Shown: in pieces, positions 9,010-18,406 of the stretch
Numbering within the stretch: position 1 is the stretch's first letter
Layout: the number at the start of each line of letters is the position of its first letter
NCBI GenBank assembly: GCA_942492795.1
Contig: OW818639.1
Span: 868,001-932,000, forward strand
DNA from: RGIG3178 sp942492795
Lineage (GTDB): Bacteria; Bacillota; Clostridia; Christensenellales; QAND01
Reading direction: 5' to 3'
Length of the DNA stretch: 64,000 bases
Made by a program: the position numbers and the translations under genes
The notes under the pieces: generated by a model
Told to the model about the DNA's origin: nothing
Databases searched by the model: none
What the model saw: only the letters and a program-made list of their open reading frames with translations

Positions 9010-9374
9010 TTCGAGATAAACTGATGTTTATCCTCGAGTAACAATGGTTTAGCAAGCATTCGATGCAAATCCGCCGCGCATGTCGCCGGATTTGACCAGT
9101 CCTAAGATAGGATGCAATGGAATCAAACATAAAGGCTCTGCTTGTAGATTAAGTAGAGCCTTTTACAATACATAATATTCTATTTCATGAATCCTGTTCG
9201 TATCCTTTGTCGGATAATCAAAGAATTGACCCAATTCAATCCATTCGGAAGAAACAAATTCTGTTTCCTCATGCAATTCTCGTTTTCCCATTTCATTAAA
9301 TTTTCAACATTCTCTTCCCCTATCAATAGGAACAATTCGCAGCCAGCCATTTGGCGACGCCGTCCCGCCTTGCA
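9010..9374. other. Intergenic region between the MBL-fold gene and the cupin gene
   Basis: About 365 bases between two convergent genes. Apart from the hairpin at 9132-9164, no gene, RNA or regulatory element is recognised. Confidence 0.5.
9132..9164. terminator. Bidirectional terminator
   Basis: AAGGCTCTGCTT and AAGTAGAGCCTT form a stem with one mismatch, flanked by TTTT on the plus side and AAA on the other. It is placed to stop the MBL-fold gene from the left. Confidence 0.75.
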
Positions 9375-9842
9375 CTACTCGCCGTCGTAATACTCCGCCT
9401 GATCTTTTGTATGGTACAACTGGCGCAGGGTATCCCCGAAAACGCCCATCTTGTTTGAGTCGGGATAGAACGCTACATCAATCGGATTGTTGGTATCAAA
9501 ATCGAGGTATATGAGCAACTCGGAGTCGGATGCGTTGGTCAGCTTGTGTGCACCCTTCTCGTTTGCCGGAAAGAAAAGAAAATCGCCTTCGGAAACCGTC
9601 CTCTGTCCGGAAGGCGTTTTCAACAGTCCGGAGCCTTTGAGGATATAGAAGACCTCTTCGTTTTGCATATGGTAGTGATACGGATAGGCCGATTTTCCCG
9701 GCGGGATTTCATAAAGCGAAACACAGCACTGCTTCCTCTCGCTTTGAGGTACGATCTCTCGTTTGAAATACTCGAAGCCTTCGTGTTCGTTCCTGTGTTT
9801 TGCCGCAACTTCGTAGGCCTTGAGCTGCAAAATATCATCCAT
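9375..9842 (-). CDS. Cupin-domain protein
   Basis: A 155-residue single-domain cupin. The two cupin motifs are visible: PYHYHMQNEEVFYILKGSG with metal-binding His/His/Glu (about 58-66), and the second motif around FPANEKGAHKLTN. Such proteins are often sugar isomerases, dioxygenases or ligand-binding proteins; the substrate cannot be inferred. CAGGAGG precedes the ATG. It lies 41 bp downstream of the NUDIX gene on the same strand and is probably co-transcribed with it. Confidence 0.8.
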   Translation of the reverse strand: MDDILQLKAYEVAAKHRNEHEGFEYFKREIVPQSERKQCCVSLYEIPPGKSAYPYHYHMQNEEVFYILKGSGLLKTPSGQRTVSEGDFLFFPANEKGAHKLTNASDSELLIYLDFDTNNPIDVAFYPDSNKMGVFGDTLRQLYHTKDQAEYYDGE

Positions 9843-9883
9843 GATAAAGCCTCCTGTTATATTTGACTTTGCTATTTGTCTTG

Positions 9884-10327
9884 TTATCCGGCGAACAATG
9901 CCGAAATCACTTTTTCAATCAATTTTGGCTGTATTTGGGGATACGTCCAGTCTGTCGGCAAATCTTTCAACAACAGCACTTCTTCCATTTCCGAATCGGG
10001 AAGTTTTTCGAAACTTTGAATATCGGCAAAATAGAGCATGCCGAAGGACTCCCCGCCGGTTTGATTCACCCGGTTGCTACCGATGACGGAATATACGCAG
10101 ACGGGCGTGATCGCGTAGTCCTTCGCCCCGGTCTCTTCAAAAAGTTCTCTGTTTGCCGTATCAGCAATGGTTTCCCGTTCTTCACGGTGCCCGCCCGGGA
10201 TTTCATAGGTCATCCGTTCCTTGTGCCTGCAGAAAACCCAAAGCCCCTTGTGTTTTGCGGCGATTACGGCGAATCGCAAAAGAGAATCATCAACGGAATC
10301 ATAGAAATTGACCGTCATTGCCTTCAT
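9884..10327 (-). CDS. NUDIX hydrolase
   Basis: A 147-residue NUDIX pyrophosphohydrolase. The Nudix box runs from GGHREERETIADTA to NRELFEETGA (about residues 45-68), with the metal-binding REL/FEE residues intact. Relatives hydrolyse nucleoside diphosphate-linked compounds; the 8-oxo-dGTPase-like label often given to such proteins is not supported here. AGGAGGGG precedes the ATG by five bases. It is the first gene of a probable two-gene unit with the cupin. Confidence 0.85.
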   Translation of the reverse strand: MKAMTVNFYDSVDDSLLRFAVIAAKHKGLWVFCRHKERMTYEIPGGHREERETIADTANRELFEETGAKDYAITPVCVYSVIGSNRVNQTGGESFGMLYFADIQSFEKLPDSEMEEVLLLKDLPTDWTYPQIQPKLIEKVISALFAG

Positions 10328-10437
10328 GCCATCCCCTCCTGGCCCGTTGTTTGGCGGTACATGCCATGTATTTGGAATATTATACCTATATTAACCAGAC
10401 ATCACAATACACAAAAAATATTTTCATAAAAGTTAAT

Positions 10438-10466
10438 AAAAAAGGCGGTCATCAGACCGCCCTTTG
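10438..10466 (-). terminator. Terminator of the ABC exporter operon
   Basis: On the minus strand the stem GGCGGTC / GACCGCC (plus coordinates 10444-10450 and 10455-10461) is followed by a run of at least six T, just after the end of the second ABC gene. Confidence 0.85.
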
Positions 10467-10484
10467 TGTTTTATATGAATGTGA

Positions 10485-12299
10485 TTACGCCGTGAACTGC
10501 AGCATGTGCAGCATATGGTAATAGCCTTTCTGATCGAGCAGTTCCTGATGGGTCCCCATCTCGACGATCCTGCCGTGGCGCAGCACCACGATCAGATCCG
10601 CGGCGCGGATGGTGGACAGCCGGTGCGCGATGATGAAGCTGGTACGGTCTTTCAAGGTGGCGGCGATGGCTTTTTGAATCAGCACCTCGGTTTCGGTGTC
10701 GATGGAACTGGTGGCCTCGTCCAGCACGAACAGCGGCGGGTCGTGCAGTATCGCGCGCGCAAAGGAGATCAGCTGCTTCTGGCCTGTGGAAAGCCGGTTG
10801 CCGCCCTCGCCCACCTGCGTCGCATAACCGTCTGAAAGCGCCGAGATGAATTCGTGGGCGCTGACGAGTTTGGCGGCACGTTCTACTTCTTCAAAGGTAG
10901 CGTCCGGCTTGCCGTATTTGATGTTGTCCGAAACCGTGCCGGAGAACAGATGCGGGGTTTGCAGCACGTAGCCCAGGTTGCTTTGCAGCCAAACCTGGCT
11001 GTGGCTTTGGATATCCTCCCCGTCGATGCGGATGACGCCGCCCGTCGGTTCGTAAAACCGGCAAAGAAGATTGACGATGGTGCTCTTGCCCGATCCGGTC
11101 TGGCCGACCAGCGCCACCGTCTGCCCGCTTTTGATGTTCAGGTTGAAGTCCTGCAATACCTCCTGCCCTTCGCGGTAGGAGAAATCGACATGGTCAAATT
11201 CCACGTTGCCACAAATGACGGGCCAGTTTTCCTTTTTGGGATGGAAGCTGTCGCCGTCGCGCTCGATCGCCTCTTGGCTGTCGCGAACGTCCGCCTGCGT
11301 ATCCAAAAGCGAGAAGACGCGTTCCGCGGATGCCTGCGCCATCTGCATATCGGCAAAGATGCGCGCCAGCTGCTGCAGGGGCTCGAAGAACTGCAGGGAA
11401 TAGCTTGAAAACGCGGCGATGGTGCCAAACCACAGCACGCCTTCCATCACGAGGATGCCGCCCTGCCACAGGGCGAGTGCGGTGCCGATGCTACCCAAGA
11501 GCATCACAAGCGGCATATACACCGAATTGTACCGCGCCGCCTTGCGCGACGCGCTGCACATCGTGTCGGTGATGGTGGAAAACTCCTCGAGGTTGGCCTG
11601 TTCCCGAACCAGGCTTTTGGTGGTGGTTGCACCCATAATGGATTCGTTGTACGCTCCGGTGATGCGCGAATTGGTGCGGCGCACGAGGCGCTGGATGCGG
11701 AATATCCGCTTTTGGAAATACAGGGTGCAAAAAGCCAGCGGCGGGATGACCAGCAGCACGAACATCGTGATGCGGGGGCTTAAAAACAGCATGGCGACGG
11801 TGGCGCTCAACAGGCGAAGGATCGCCCAGAGGATATCCACTAGGCTCCATGCGATGGTCTCGGACAAGCGCGTCGCGTCCGAAGTCATGCGCGCCATGAT
11901 AAAGCCTACCGGCGTCTTGTCAAAATAGGAAAACGACAGCGTTTGCAGCCGGTCAAAGCAGGCGCGCCGGATGTCGCACGCAACGAAATGCTCTATCTTG
12001 CCCGCACGACGTATGAAAATATAGGTGCACAGGCATAGGAACACCGCCAAAAAGACCGCAAAGGCGACAAACGTGACAAGGTGTGACGTGGCGTTGGTGC
12101 GCGCGAAAACGTCGATGGCAAAGCGCGTCAACAGCGGAAACATCGTTTCGCCCAGTGCGAGCAGCATGTTGGAGGAGCACAGCCAGATGACATCGCGGCG
12201 GTACCGGAGCGCAAAGTTGAGCAGGCGTTTCCAAATGGAAACGTCTATCTTCCTGTCCTGATATTCGTCCTCTTTGAGGCCCAGTTCATCCGGATTCAA
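10485..12299 (-). CDS. ABC exporter half-transporter, catalytic Walker B subunit
   Basis: A 604-residue type IV ABC exporter: six transmembrane helices (about 30-320) fused to a nucleotide-binding domain. Walker A is GQTGSGKST, Walker B LFVLDEATS with the catalytic glutamate, and the H-loop IIAHRLSTI. The signature is LSTGQ rather than LSGGQ. The TTG start overlaps the stop of the upstream gene by four bases (TTGA), with GGAGGTGATG as ribosome binding site. Together with its partner it should form a heterodimeric lipid or multidrug exporter of the BmrCD/TM287-288 type. The substrate is unknown. Confidence 0.92.
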   Translation of the reverse strand: MNPDELGLKEDEYQDRKIDVSIWKRLLNFALRYRRDVIWLCSSNMLLALGETMFPLLTRFAIDVFARTNATSHLVTFVAFAVFLAVFLCLCTYIFIRRAGKIEHFVACDIRRACFDRLQTLSFSYFDKTPVGFIMARMTSDATRLSETIAWSLVDILWAILRLLSATVAMLFLSPRITMFVLLVIPPLAFCTLYFQKRIFRIQRLVRRTNSRITGAYNESIMGATTTKSLVREQANLEEFSTITDTMCSASRKAARYNSVYMPLVMLLGSIGTALALWQGGILVMEGVLWFGTIAAFSSYSLQFFEPLQQLARIFADMQMAQASAERVFSLLDTQADVRDSQEAIERDGDSFHPKKENWPVICGNVEFDHVDFSYREGQEVLQDFNLNIKSGQTVALVGQTGSGKSTIVNLLCRFYEPTGGVIRIDGEDIQSHSQVWLQSNLGYVLQTPHLFSGTVSDNIKYGKPDATFEEVERAAKLVSAHEFISALSDGYATQVGEGGNRLSTGQKQLISFARAILHDPPLFVLDEATSSIDTETEVLIQKAIAATLKDRTSFIIAHRLSTIRAADLIVVLRHGRIVEMGTHQELLDQKGYYHMLHMLQFTA

Positions 12300-14113
12300 C
12301 TTGCATCACCTCCGAGCATACTTTCATCGTCCTGCAGGGCATAGACGCGGCGGTACAGTCCGTTTTGCGCGAGCAGCTGCTCGTGGGTGCCCGATTCGGT
12401 AATTTTGCCGTCGTGGAGCACCAGGATCAAATCCGCGGTGCGCAGCGTGTTGATGCGGTGCGAAATGATCAGCGTCGTTCCGTGATGCGGCATCGCCTTC
12501 AACGCCGCGCGTATTTCCGCGTCCGTTTGCGTGTCAAGCGCCGAGAGCGAATCGTCAAAAACCATAATCGGTGCCTTTTGCAAAAGCATGCGCGCCATCG
12601 CGATGCGCTGCTTCTGACCGCCGGAAACCGTCACACCACGCTCACCGATGAGCGTGTCGTATCCCTTTTCAAATTCCGTTTCAAACTCGTCCAGCTTTGC
12701 GATGTGCGCCGCTTCGAGTATCGCCTCGTCCGACGGCTGGTCAAGTGTGATGCCGATGTTTTCACGGATGGTTCGCGAATACAAAAACGGCTCCTGCAAC
12801 ACAAGCCCGACGTGGCGGCGCAGGTGCGAGAGTTTAATTTCGCGGATATCGGTGCCGTCGAACAGAATCCGGCCGGACTTGACGGGGTACAGGCGCTGTA
12901 AAAGCAGGGTCAACGTGCTTTTGCCGCTTCCGGTCGATCCCAAAATGCCGATGGTCTGGCCCTTTTTCGCATGGAACGAAATGCCCTTCAATACGTCGGG
13001 GTTGTCGCCATATCCGAAGCTGACGTTGTCAAATTCGATGTCCCCTTCGATGACAGGCGTTTTTGCATCCGGTTCATCCACCTCGACCGGGCGGTGCAGA
13101 ATCTCATCGATGCGCTCCAGAGAGACGCGTGTTTTTCCAAGGTCGGCCAGCACGCGGCCCATCTGCCGTATCGGCCACAGAAGCGTTGATGTGTAGGAGA
13201 TGAAGGTCATCAGCGTGCCGATGGAAAGGTTTCCGCTTCGAACCGAAAAGACGCCCGCGATGACGCATATTGCGATTTGAAGATAGATCACAAGGTCGGA
13301 TAAAGACCAGAAAACAGACATCAGTTTGAGAAGATACATCGACTTGTCGCGGTATTCGGTGCTGGCGTCCTCGAATTTCTTCGCTTCGCGTGCCTGCTGC
13401 GCAAACGCGCGAACGACGCGCACCCCGGTCAGGCTTTCCTGCAACACGACGGACATGCGTCCGTCGGCCTCGTCCACCTCACGGAAATATTTACGCACTT
13501 TCTTGTAGTAGACCAGCGAGAACACGAGCAATACAGGCACGCAGGCCAGCGAAATAAACGTCATCGGAACGCTCATCGGAAGCATGATCAACAGCGCGAA
13601 CACCAACAGGCAGATCGCGCGCATGAGCTCGTTGACCTGGTTGGAGAGGAATGTCCGCACGGTATGCACGTCGGAGGAACAGCGCTGCAACAGATCGCCT
13701 GTGCCCGTGTTTTGCAGCGTCTGATACGGCAGACGCTGGATGTGGTCGTAGAGTGTTTCCCGAAGCCTTTTCATGGACAGCTCGGCAGCGTCCACCATCA
13801 GCCGGTTTCGGAAGAACGTGATGACGCCGCTTACCAATGCGATGATGATCATGGCGACGGCGCACATCCAAAGATTGGCGCGCAGTGTCTCCACGCCGCC
13901 TGCGCTCTGTACAAGCGTCAGAAGAAATCCGCCAAGGGAGGCGGGCTTGGAGCCTATGACGCTGTCCACCGTAAAGCGGAGCACCTGTTGGGGCATGAAG
14001 GTCAAAAAGGAAGCCATGGCAACACAAAGAAGGCCCAGCGAAAAACGGACGCGCCGGCCTTTGAGGATGCCGTTAAACAACGTTAGTCTTTTGTTCAATA
14101 CAGAAGTTTTCAT
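12296..14113 (-). CDS. ABC exporter half-transporter, degenerate Walker B subunit
   Basis: A 605-residue ABC exporter with an N-terminal six-helix membrane domain and a C-terminal ATPase. Walker A is GSTGSGKST, signature VSGGQ, H-loop IISHRINTL. Walker B reads IMVFDDSLS: the catalytic glutamate is replaced by aspartate. Combined with the altered signature (LSTGQ) of the partner encoded downstream, this places one degenerate and one canonical ATP site in the dimer, as in known heterodimeric exporters. First gene of a two-gene operon on the minus strand, divergent from the gene at 14289. Confidence 0.92.
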   Translation of the reverse strand: MKTSVLNKRLTLFNGILKGRRVRFSLGLLCVAMASFLTFMPQQVLRFTVDSVIGSKPASLGGFLLTLVQSAGGVETLRANLWMCAVAMIIIALVSGVITFFRNRLMVDAAELSMKRLRETLYDHIQRLPYQTLQNTGTGDLLQRCSSDVHTVRTFLSNQVNELMRAICLLVFALLIMLPMSVPMTFISLACVPVLLVFSLVYYKKVRKYFREVDEADGRMSVVLQESLTGVRVVRAFAQQAREAKKFEDASTEYRDKSMYLLKLMSVFWSLSDLVIYLQIAICVIAGVFSVRSGNLSIGTLMTFISYTSTLLWPIRQMGRVLADLGKTRVSLERIDEILHRPVEVDEPDAKTPVIEGDIEFDNVSFGYGDNPDVLKGISFHAKKGQTIGILGSTGSGKSTLTLLLQRLYPVKSGRILFDGTDIREIKLSHLRRHVGLVLQEPFLYSRTIRENIGITLDQPSDEAILEAAHIAKLDEFETEFEKGYDTLIGERGVTVSGGQKQRIAMARMLLQKAPIMVFDDSLSALDTQTDAEIRAALKAMPHHGTTLIISHRINTLRTADLILVLHDGKITESGTHEQLLAQNGLYRRVYALQDDESMLGGDAS

Positions 14114-14202
14114 CGATGAAAGTATACGCCATCACACGGGCGCAGCGCAAGCAAAAGACGGGAGCCCCACCCGGGCAGGGGATCGGCGCCAAGGATGCAA
14201 TC

Positions 14203-14231
14203 TTGTTTTATATGCATAATCCTGCTAGAAT
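14203..14231 (+). promoter_or_regulatory. Sigma-A type promoter
   Basis: TTGTTT at 14203-14208, 17-bp spacer, TAGAAT at 14226-14231 with an extended TG at 14223-14224. It lies about 58 bases before the TTG start at 14289. Confidence 0.7.
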
Positions 14232-14288
14232 ATCCAAAAGGATAAGAATCGGAAATTGTGGCATAAAAGCCTTGAAAGGAAGATCGTT

Positions 14289-15944
14289 TTGAAACTATCT
14301 TTCAAAGACATACTCATTTCGTTCGTGCTGACGGCTGTAGCAGGTGCTGTTAGCTTCTATTTTCTGCTTCCCGCCGTTAATATCCATGACAAGGGATTCA
14401 TCGGTTGGGTCGTCGTACTGTTGTTTTTATTCTCGCTGATCTGCTACGTACGCGGCGGATGGCGCGCCGGAATGTCGCTGTTCAGCGAAGGCTTCCGCTT
14501 TGGCGTGGCAGAGGGCGTAGCTGCGGCGGCAGTCGCCATCATCGTGCTGGCAGCGGTCATCGGCACCATCACCTCCGCGAAGATGCTGCACGCCGGGCAA
14601 TATCAACAGCTGTTGAAGGTGCAGACAAGCAATTTCGCGGCGGATGTCAGTCAGGCGCACTTTGACAATATCCCGATGCTGGACAAGGATTCCGCGGTTA
14701 TGCTCGGGGACAGGAAGATGGGCGAACTGGTGGATATGGTGAGCCAGTTTGAAGTGGCCGGCAATTATTCGCAGATAAACTACAAGGGCGAACCGGTTCG
14801 CGTTACGCCGCTTGAGTACGGGGACCTTATCAAGTGGTTCAACAACCAGAAGAACGGTCTGCCCGCCTATATCATCATCAACATGGTTTCGCAGGAAGTG
14901 ACGGTCAAGCGCCTGGATGTGGGAATGAAGTATTCCAATTCCGACAACCTTGGCCGGTATTTGCCCAGAAAGCTGCGCTTTGATTTCCCGACGTTCCTGT
15001 TTGACGAAGCGGTGTTTGAAATCGACGATGTCGGCCATCCCTACTGGGTGGCACCAAGGGTGGATTATACCATCGGTCTGTTCGGCGGCAAGGACGTCAT
15101 AGGCGTTGTCCTGTGCGACGCCGTCACCGGGGAAACAAAATACTACGACCTTCCCAATGTTCCCAAATGGGTGGACAAGGCGTTCAGCTCCGATCTTGTG
15201 GTGGACCAGTTCAACGACTACGGAACGCTCAAGCACGGGTATTGGAATTCCGTGTTCGGGCAGCGTGACAACCTCAAGGCGACGGACGGGTACAATTACA
15301 TCGCGATGAACGATGCCATCTACATGTATCTCGGCGTTACGAGCGTCGGAAACGACCAGAGCAACGTCGGGTTCCTTCTGATCAACCAGCGCACCAAAGA
15401 GGCGAAGTACTACGCCGTGCCCGGTGCCGATGAGCAATCGGCAATCAGTTCGGCGCAGGGCCAGGTGCAGGATTTGGGATATACAGCAACGTATCCGCTG
15501 CTGTTGAACATCGGCGATCAGCCGACGTATTTCATGGCGCTTAAGGACAGCTCCCAGCTGGTGAAGATGTATGCGATGGTCAATCTCAGCCAGTACCAGT
15601 TGGCTGCAACCGGGTCTACTGTGCAGGACTGCGAAATGCAATACATCAAGCTGTTGGCACAGCACGGGTTGACCGGCGGCGTCGTGGTCGGGCTTGAAAC
15701 GAAAACCGGCAAACTGACCGACGTGCGATCTGCCGTCATCGACGGGAATTCCGTCTATTATCTGAGCATCGAGGGCGTGCAGGGAATGTTCGTCGTACCT
15801 GTGAAGACCTACAACGATGTGGTGACATACAACATCGGTGATATGCTGGAGATCCAATATTCCCCCGGCGGCGGTGTTTTGAACACCGTGACGGCGATCA
15901 AAAAAGTGCCCGCTGTGACGCCGCAGCCAAGCGCAACCCCGTAA
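14289..15944 (+). CDS. Large membrane-anchored protein of unknown function
   Basis: A 551-residue protein not recognised. About three transmembrane segments occupy the first 100 residues (LISFVLTAVAGAVSFYFLL, WVVVLLFLFSLICYV, VAAAAVAIIVLAAVIGTI). A long, probably extracytoplasmic region follows, rich in beta-strand-like sequence, ending in a Pro/Thr tail (VTPQPSATP). The TTG start is chosen because AAAGGAAG (14275-14282) lies six bases upstream and a good promoter precedes it. The gene appears monocistronic. No catalytic motif was identified. Confidence 0.75.
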   Translation: MKLSFKDILISFVLTAVAGAVSFYFLLPAVNIHDKGFIGWVVVLLFLFSLICYVRGGWRAGMSLFSEGFRFGVAEGVAAAAVAIIVLAAVIGTITSAKMLHAGQYQQLLKVQTSNFAADVSQAHFDNIPMLDKDSAVMLGDRKMGELVDMVSQFEVAGNYSQINYKGEPVRVTPLEYGDLIKWFNNQKNGLPAYIIINMVSQEVTVKRLDVGMKYSNSDNLGRYLPRKLRFDFPTFLFDEAVFEIDDVGHPYWVAPRVDYTIGLFGGKDVIGVVLCDAVTGETKYYDLPNVPKWVDKAFSSDLVVDQFNDYGTLKHGYWNSVFGQRDNLKATDGYNYIAMNDAIYMYLGVTSVGNDQSNVGFLLINQRTKEAKYYAVPGADEQSAISSAQGQVQDLGYTATYPLLLNIGDQPTYFMALKDSSQLVKMYAMVNLSQYQLAATGSTVQDCEMQYIKLLAQHGLTGGVVVGLETKTGKLTDVRSAVIDGNSVYYLSIEGVQGMFVVPVKTYNDVVTYNIGDMLEIQYSPGGGVLNTVTAIKKVPAVTPQPSATP

Positions 15945-15971
15945 CGGAGAGATTTCGATATTGAACAGGAC

Positions 15972-16204
15972 AAAGGGAGAAAACGGTTATGTTTTCTCCC
16001 TTTCGGTCATCGACAAAGTCGATGACTTCAAGGGGGAATCCAATTCCCCCTTGAGGAACCCCCAGGGACGCCTTTTTTTGAGAAAAAACGGCGGGCAAAG
16101 GTGTTTTCCGACGCACATGTCACCGGAAAACGAAATTCATAACTATGATATTTTGGTTTTTTATCGATACTCTGAAGGGAGAAAACAAAACTGTTTTCTC
16201 CCTT
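15972..16204. repeat. Hairpin-flanked intergenic repeat, copy A
   Basis: Four perfect inverted repeats and a core occupy this gene-free stretch: AAAGGGAGAAAAC / GTTTTCTCCCTTT (15972-16003), GTCATCGAC / GTCGATGAC (16006-16026), TCAAGGGGGAAT / ATTCCCCCTTGA (16028-16054), a core at 16056-16162, and a second AAGGGAGAAAAC / GTTTTCTCCCTT hairpin (16175-16204). The core resembles copy B at 25441-25545 (both hold TTTTTTTGAGAAAAAACGG and CGAC/TGACGC-CATGTC stretches). It behaves like a small dispersed element; it codes for no credible protein. Confidence 0.75.
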
Positions 16205-16219
16205 TCTATTTGGATGATA

Positions 16220-16228
16220 TGGTATAAT
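16220..16228 (+). promoter_or_regulatory. Extended -10 promoter of the VOC gene
   Basis: TGGTATAAT is a perfect extended -10 directly after the repeat element. The last hairpin of the repeat ends about 16 bp upstream, roughly where a -35 would lie; no consensus -35 is seen. Confidence 0.55.
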
Positions 16229-16264
16229 GAGAACAAATATTTCAAATCCGAAGGAGGAACTCAC

Positions 16265-16657
16265 ATGTCAGATTTTAAAGGCCTGGCGCACATCGGCGTA
16301 TACACAAAGGACATGGACACGTCCATCGCGTTTTACAAAAAGCTCGGGTTCGAGTTCGTCAACCTGTATGACAGGGGCAACAAGCTTGGATTTATACAGC
16401 TCGGAGATCTTCTGGTGGAACTGATCCAGCCGGCGGATCAATCGAGGCTGGAGGGGCTGGGCGGCGGCATCATCGCGCACTTCGCCGTCGAAGTCAAAAA
16501 CATCGAGGCCATAGTCGAGAGGTTCAAGGCGGAAGGGCTTATCGCCGCGGACGCCAAGGTCAACGAGTCGGCCAACATGGGCGGATCGAAGAACACCTTC
16601 ATGGTAGGACCGATGGGGGAACGCATCGAACTGTTGGAATATACAAACCGCGGATAA
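16265..16657 (+). CDS. VOC superfamily (glyoxalase-like) protein
   Basis: A 130-residue vicinal-oxygen-chelate protein with the paired beta-alpha-beta-beta-beta modules of the glyoxalase/bleomycin-resistance fold: LAHIGVYTKDMDTSIAFYKKLGFE at the N-terminus and GERIELLEYTN at the C-terminus. Candidate metal ligands are His9, Glu53 (LVELIQP), His71 (IIAHFAVEV) and Glu124, matching the glyoxalase I/epimerase pattern. The substrate is unknown. AAGGAGGAACTCAC precedes the ATG. It is followed after about 80 bases by the FGGY kinase gene. Confidence 0.85.
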   Translation: MSDFKGLAHIGVYTKDMDTSIAFYKKLGFEFVNLYDRGNKLGFIQLGDLLVELIQPADQSRLEGLGGGIIAHFAVEVKNIEAIVERFKAEGLIAADAKVNESANMGGSKNTFMVGPMGERIELLEYTNRG

Positions 16658-16739
16658 AAGCGGCGTTGAGGATGCAGGCAGCGTAAAACAATGCCGGCAA
16701 GCCACCGGTTTGCCGGTGACGGATGAAAGGATCGATACG

Positions 16740-18197
16740 ATGGAATACATTCTGGCGCACGATTTTGGAACAAGCGCCGACAAGGCGTCGCTGTTCACCA
16801 CAGACGGGCAGTTTGTTCGCACCACGACGGCGGGTTATCCGACGCATTACAGCCACGGGACCTATGCCGAGCAGGATGCGGAAGACTGGTACAAGGCGTT
16901 CTGTCAGAGTACGAAAACGCTTTTGGAGGGAATCGATGCATCCAAGGTGCTGTGTGTATCCTTTGACGGGACATACCCGAACTGCCTGTGCGTGGGTTCC
17001 GATCATAAGCCATTGCACAAGGCGATGATCTGGCAGGATTCCCGTTCCTACGAAGAAGCGAAGGAAATCAGCGCGCTTTTGCCCAAAAAATATACCGCCA
17101 GCCGCGCCAACGGTATTTTGGCCACCGACCGCACGCTTCCCAAACTGATGTGGGTGAAAAAGCACCAACCCGAGATATTCGCCAAAACCTATAAGGTGTT
17201 CCCGAGCGTGATGGATTACATCATCTTAAAACTGACGGGCAACGCGGTATGCGATATGGACATGGGTTTCAGCACGTCGATGATGAACCTTGAAAAAACC
17301 GATTGGTCGGATGAAGTGCTTGAAGCGGCGGGCGTGCCAAGATCGATGATGCCCGAGCTGCACAACCGCACCGATATCGTCGGCGTTGTACCGCAGCATA
17401 GGACGGCGGAATGCGGGCTTGCTGCCGGCACCAAGCTTGTTATGGGCACGGGCGACTCCGCGTGCATGTCCATCGGCGCGGGATGGCTTAAAGAGGGGGA
17501 CACATACCTAAACGGCGGCACATCGGCGGGCATCATCACAAGAGGCCCCGGCGGTGCCAAACTCGGCGGACAGACGGCTTCCTCGGGATCGAGCCTCAGC
17601 TGGATGAAGAACAACCTTTGCACGGAAGAACAGCGCATCGCGCAGGAAACGGGGCGCGACGTATACGATATCATCAACGAAGAGATCGAAAAAGTTCCGA
17701 TAGGTTCCAACGGCGTCATGTTCCATCCGTACCTGGCGGGCGAGCGCGCGCCGCGCAGCAACCCGCGCGCCAAGGGCTCCTTTGTCGGCATCACGCTGAC
17801 ATCGACACGCCTGGATATGATGCGAAGCGTGGTGGAGGGTATCGGGCTGAACATCAACGTGATTTTGCAGCGGATGCGCGATCAGGGATACGACATCAGG
17901 CGCATGCCCATCGTCGGCGGCATGGGAAAAGGGGCCGCGGTGCGGCAGATCTTTGCCGATATCATGAATGTGGAGCTGACAACGTTTGAATACATGGACG
18001 AGGCGGCCACCGTCGGTGCGGCGGTGCTTGGCGGCATTGCGCTTGGCATCTATGCGGACGAATCGGCGGCGCACAAGTTCATGAAAATCGCTTCCGTCAC
18101 CTATCCGAATCCCGAAAACCACGAGAAATACAAAAAGCTCATGCCACTGTTTGAGAAGGTGTACGAGGTGCAGGTGCCTATCTACGATATGATGTAA
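16740..18197 (+). CDS. FGGY-family carbohydrate kinase (xylulokinase-like)
   Basis: A 485-residue sugar kinase of the FGGY family, which phosphorylates pentoses, hexoses or polyols with ATP. N-terminal phosphate-binding motif DFGTSADKASLFTTDG; substrate region MIWQDSR; second ATPase segment MGTGDSACMSIG; FGGY signature region around GVMFHPYLAGERAP; adenosine motif GGMGKGAAVRQIFADIM. Closest in pattern to xylulokinase, but the substrate cannot be fixed. The ATG at 16740 is chosen for GAAAGGA upstream. No sugar transporter or isomerase is adjacent; the preceding VOC gene may be co-transcribed. Confidence 0.88.
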   Translation: MEYILAHDFGTSADKASLFTTDGQFVRTTTAGYPTHYSHGTYAEQDAEDWYKAFCQSTKTLLEGIDASKVLCVSFDGTYPNCLCVGSDHKPLHKAMIWQDSRSYEEAKEISALLPKKYTASRANGILATDRTLPKLMWVKKHQPEIFAKTYKVFPSVMDYIILKLTGNAVCDMDMGFSTSMMNLEKTDWSDEVLEAAGVPRSMMPELHNRTDIVGVVPQHRTAECGLAAGTKLVMGTGDSACMSIGAGWLKEGDTYLNGGTSAGIITRGPGGAKLGGQTASSGSSLSWMKNNLCTEEQRIAQETGRDVYDIINEEIEKVPIGSNGVMFHPYLAGERAPRSNPRAKGSFVGITLTSTRLDMMRSVVEGIGLNINVILQRMRDQGYDIRRMPIVGGMGKGAAVRQIFADIMNVELTTFEYMDEAATVGAAVLGGIALGIYADESAAHKFMKIASVTYPNPENHEKYKKLMPLFEKVYEVQVPIYDMM

Positions 18198-18237
18198 ACC
18201 TTGCATCCAATTTTTAAAAGAGTAAGTCTGTAAATTC

Positions 18238-18275
18238 GCGCCGCCCGTACGTTGTACATCGGGCGGCGCTGTTTT
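18238..18275 (+). terminator. Terminator after the FGGY kinase gene
   Basis: A 10-bp perfect GC-rich stem GCGCCGCCCG / CGGGCGGCGC with a TGTTTT tail. Confidence 0.85.
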
Positions 18276-18406
18276 AGCATGTATGGTTACTATTTTATAA
18301 TAGTAGACTTTATTGTAACGATTTGTTTCATAGAATGGTTATTGTATATAAAAATAATATGCATGTCTTTTTGATTCGTATGTTTGCCGCATCAGAAAGG
18401 AACACA

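Noticed and set aside
15898..16264. Small open frames on both strands with related peptides (also at 25344-25562)
   Set aside because: The peptide similarity only reflects the shared intergenic repeat; none has a credible start site.
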